Both the position numbers and the translations under genes were made by a program. A stretch of DNA of 24,688 nt, taken from assembly GCA_046732855.1 (NCBI GenBank), contig JBKPNX010000058.1, positions 1-24,688 on the forward strand, given 5' to 3'. The DNA comes from JBKPNX01 sp046732855. GTDB taxonomy: Bacteria; Pseudomonadota; Alphaproteobacteria; Geminicoccales; Geminicoccaceae. This document shows positions 23,068 to 24,688 of this stretch, piece by piece (the first letter of the stretch is position 1; each line of letters begins with the position of its first letter). The notes under the pieces were generated by a model. The model was not told the DNA's origin. It did not search any database and saw only the letters and a program-made list of their open reading frames with translations.

Positions 23068-23835
23068 TCAGACGGCGCGCGCTGCCAGCTCCCTGCGCGC
23101 ACGCTCCAGATCGGCCAAAGTATCGACGCCGAGCGGATGGGTGTCAACGAGCGCCACGCCGATGGACAGGCCGGCCTCGAGCGCGCGCAGCTGCTCGAGG
23201 CGCTCGCGCTGCTCGAGCGGGCTGGGCGGCAGGGTGGCGAAGCGCTCCAGCGCCGGGCGGGAGAACGCGTAAATGCCGATGTGGTGGTACACCGGCCCCT
23301 CGCCGCTCGGCGCGGTCGCCCGCGTGAAGTACAGCGCCCGGCCGAGGCGCGGGTGGGCCTGATCGAAGGCGATGATCGCCTTGACCACGTTCGGATCGGA
23401 CTTCTCGTACGGATCCTCGGTGGCCACGGCGAGCGTCGCCATGTCGGTGCCGAGCAGATCGAGCGGCTCGAGTACGCTGCGGATCGCCGCCGGCTCCAGC
23501 GTCGGCAGATCGCCCTGCAAGTTGATGACCCGGGCAAACCGCCGCTTGGGATCGATCCGCCCGAGCGCCTGGAAGATCCGGTCCGTGCCCGAGGGCAGGT
23601 CCGGATCGGTCAGCACGCTGGCGCCGCCATGCGCCTCGACCGCCGCCGCGATCGCCGGCTCGCCGCAGGCCACGATCACCGGGCCGACCTCGGCCTCGCA
23701 CGCGCGGCGCCAGACCTGGACGATCATCGGCGCGCCGCCGATCTCGGCGAGCGGCTTGTCGGGCAGCCGGGTCGAGCGCAGGCGCGCCGGGATCATGACG
23801 ACGGTCGCCTCGGTCGCCATCGGCTTGACGATCAT
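23068..23835 (-). CDS. kdsB: 3-deoxy-manno-octulosonate cytidylyltransferase
   Basis: This roughly 255-residue enzyme activates Kdo as CMP-Kdo for lipopolysaccharide core synthesis in the cytoplasm. It has VVMIPARLRSTRLPDKPLAEIGG at the N-terminus (split: VVMIPARLRSTRLP then DKPLAEIGG), SGTDRI, INLQGDLPTLEP (usual form VQGDEP, Leu replaces Glu), DPNVVKAI, and VYHHIGIYAFSRPAL. The Mg-binding Asp of QGD is kept. Start: the ATG at 23835 has GGCGGA 7 bases upstream; ATG 23820 would give the commoner short N-terminus and is possible. It is the first gene of a two-gene unit with pheA and diverges from the cytochrome c gene. From memory the cytochrome c / kdsB / pheA neighbourhood is conserved in alphaproteobacteria. 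Confidence 0.95.
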   Translation of the reverse strand: MIVKPMATEATVVMIPARLRSTRLPDKPLAEIGGAPMIVQVWRRACEAEVGPVIVACGEPAIAAAVEAHGGASVLTDPDLPSGTDRIFQALGRIDPKRRFARVINLQGDLPTLEPAAIRSVLEPLDLLGTDMATLAVATEDPYEKSDPNVVKAIIAFDQAHPRLGRALYFTRATAPSGEGPVYHHIGIYAFSRPALERFATLPPSPLEQRERLEQLRALEAGLSIGVALVDTHPLGVDTLADLERARRELAARAV

Positions 23836-24015
23836 GGCCAAATCCGCCAAGCCTGCACGCGCTCGGAGGCGCGGCACGCACGGCTCGGTCGGAGAAAGCT
23901 CGGGCGGATTGCCGCGTCGCATGAGCGCGGCGCCCCGCCGTGATACCGTCCGCGACGGCAGTTCACGCCGCGGCGCCGGTCGGCCCTCGGTTCATCAGCA
24001 CGGAACTGGCCTGCC

Positions 24016-24688
24016 ATGGCAGCCTCGCTCGAAACCAACAAGTTCTTGGCCGCGCTCCTCACGGCGGGGATCATTGCCTCGGCGTCCGGGGTGGTCTCGC
24101 GTATGCTCTACCATCCCCACGTGCCGGAAGAGAACGCCTACGTCATCGAGGTGCCCGAGGCCACGGCGCAAAAAGGCGAGGCGGCGACGGCCGAGGCGGT
24201 GCCGCTGCCGACGCTGCTCGCCAGCGCAAATCCCGAGAAGGGCGCGAGCGAGGCCAAGAAGTGCGCCGCCTGCCACAGCGAGGAGAAAGGCGGGCCGATC
24301 AAGATCGGTCCGCCGCTGTGGGGCGTGGTCGGGCGCGACATCGCCTCGGTCGAGGGCTTCGCGTACTCCGACGCGCTGCGCGGCAAGGAAGGACAGTGGA
24401 CCTTCGACAACATCTTCCAGTTCATCCATGGCCCGAAAGAGTGGGCTCCGGGCACCAAGATGGCGTTCGCCGGGATCAAGAGCCCCGAGGACCGGGCTGA
24501 TCTCCTGGCGTTTCTGCGCACGCTCGCCGATCAGCCGGTGCCGCTGCCCGAGGCGGCGGCCGAGGCCGCACCGGGGACGGAGCAGGCCGCCGCCCAGGAA
24601 CCGGCCGCGGCCCCGAGCGCGCAGGCCGAAGCCGGTCAGCAGGCCGCCGCCAAGGAGCCCGCCGCGCCGAGCGAGCACGCCCCAACCG
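24016..24688 (+). CDS. Membrane-anchored cytochrome c (CycM-like), runs off the window
   Basis: The visible 224 residues start with a short cytoplasmic end, one hydrophobic segment (about 9-27, FLAALLTAGIIASASGVVS) that is probably an uncleaved anchor, then a periplasmic linker and a class I cytochrome c domain (about 68-172). Heme attachment is CAACH (83-87) with His87 as ligand, and Met149 (PGTKMAF) is the sixth ligand. CycM-type proteins carry electrons from the bc1 complex to terminal oxidases. After residue 175 the sequence becomes a long Ala/Glu/Pro/Gln-rich tail still open at the window edge, longer than in the usual CycM of about 180 residues. The ATG has GGAAC about 10 bases upstream. 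It is divergent from kdsB with 180 bp between. Confidence 0.92.
   Translation, partial: MAASLETNKFLAALLTAGIIASASGVVSRMLYHPHVPEENAYVIEVPEATAQKGEAATAEAVPLPTLLASANPEKGASEAKKCAACHSEEKGGPIKIGPPLWGVVGRDIASVEGFAYSDALRGKEGQWTFDNIFQFIHGPKEWAPGTKMAFAGIKSPEDRADLLAFLRTLADQPVPLPEAAAEAAPGTEQAAAQEPAAAPSAQAEAGQQAAAKEPAAPSEHAPT

Overview
The window is a GC-rich chromosomal segment that reads as an alphaproteobacterium; the order cannot be fixed from sequence alone. The evidence is a B12-dependent class II ribonucleotide reductase of the alphaproteobacterial type, an NDUFA12-type complex I accessory subunit, a membrane-anchored CycM-like cytochrome c divergent from kdsB-pheA, a FabI/AroC cluster headed by a DnaJ-like gene, and a DUF29 protein. 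Most of it is ordinary housekeeping DNA. The unusual parts are a 1.3-kb gene-free repeat tract and the control region of the reductase gene.

Layout. Positions 1-302 hold the end of a hicB antitoxin gene and a complete hicA toxin gene. Positions 303-1601 hold no convincing gene; about 17-20 degenerate copies of a GAACGAACCCGA(G/C) motif, partly organised into ~70-bp units, lie at 654-1506. A lipoprotein gene (1602-2438, minus) follows. nrdJ (2682-6302, minus) ends at a strong intrinsic terminator. It is preceded by a 39-codon small ORF overlapping its start by ATGA, two alternative leader hairpins, and two NrdR-type boxes spaced 32 bp centre to centre. The divergent NDUFA12-like gene ends at 7339. 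A large zinc-ribbon/class III cyclase/ATPase/TPR regulator (7358-10618), a DsbA/FrnE-like protein and a VOC protein, all minus, are followed by an alpha/beta hydrolase (plus).

Positions 13174-18432 form a run of six minus-strand genes: CNB-FHA protein, DnaJ-like co-chaperone, YihY membrane protein, fabI, VOC protein, aroC. ilvD diverges from it (18586-20313), followed by a DUF29 gene. A methyltransferase gene (21223-22006, minus) is broken by a single-base frameshift. kdsB and pheA form a two-gene minus unit, and a c-type cytochrome gene runs off the right edge.

Functional themes: aroC (chorismate) and pheA (phenylpyruvate) belong to aromatic amino acid synthesis, ilvD to branched-chain synthesis, fabI to fatty acid synthesis, kdsB to LPS Kdo activation, NDUFA12 and cytochrome c to respiration. 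The window also contains a class III nucleotide cyclase and, 7 kb away, a protein with an apparently intact cyclic-nucleotide-binding domain; a link between them is only a hypothesis. I do not see a clear new multi-gene system. The best candidates for something undescribed are the repeat tract and the nrdJ leader.
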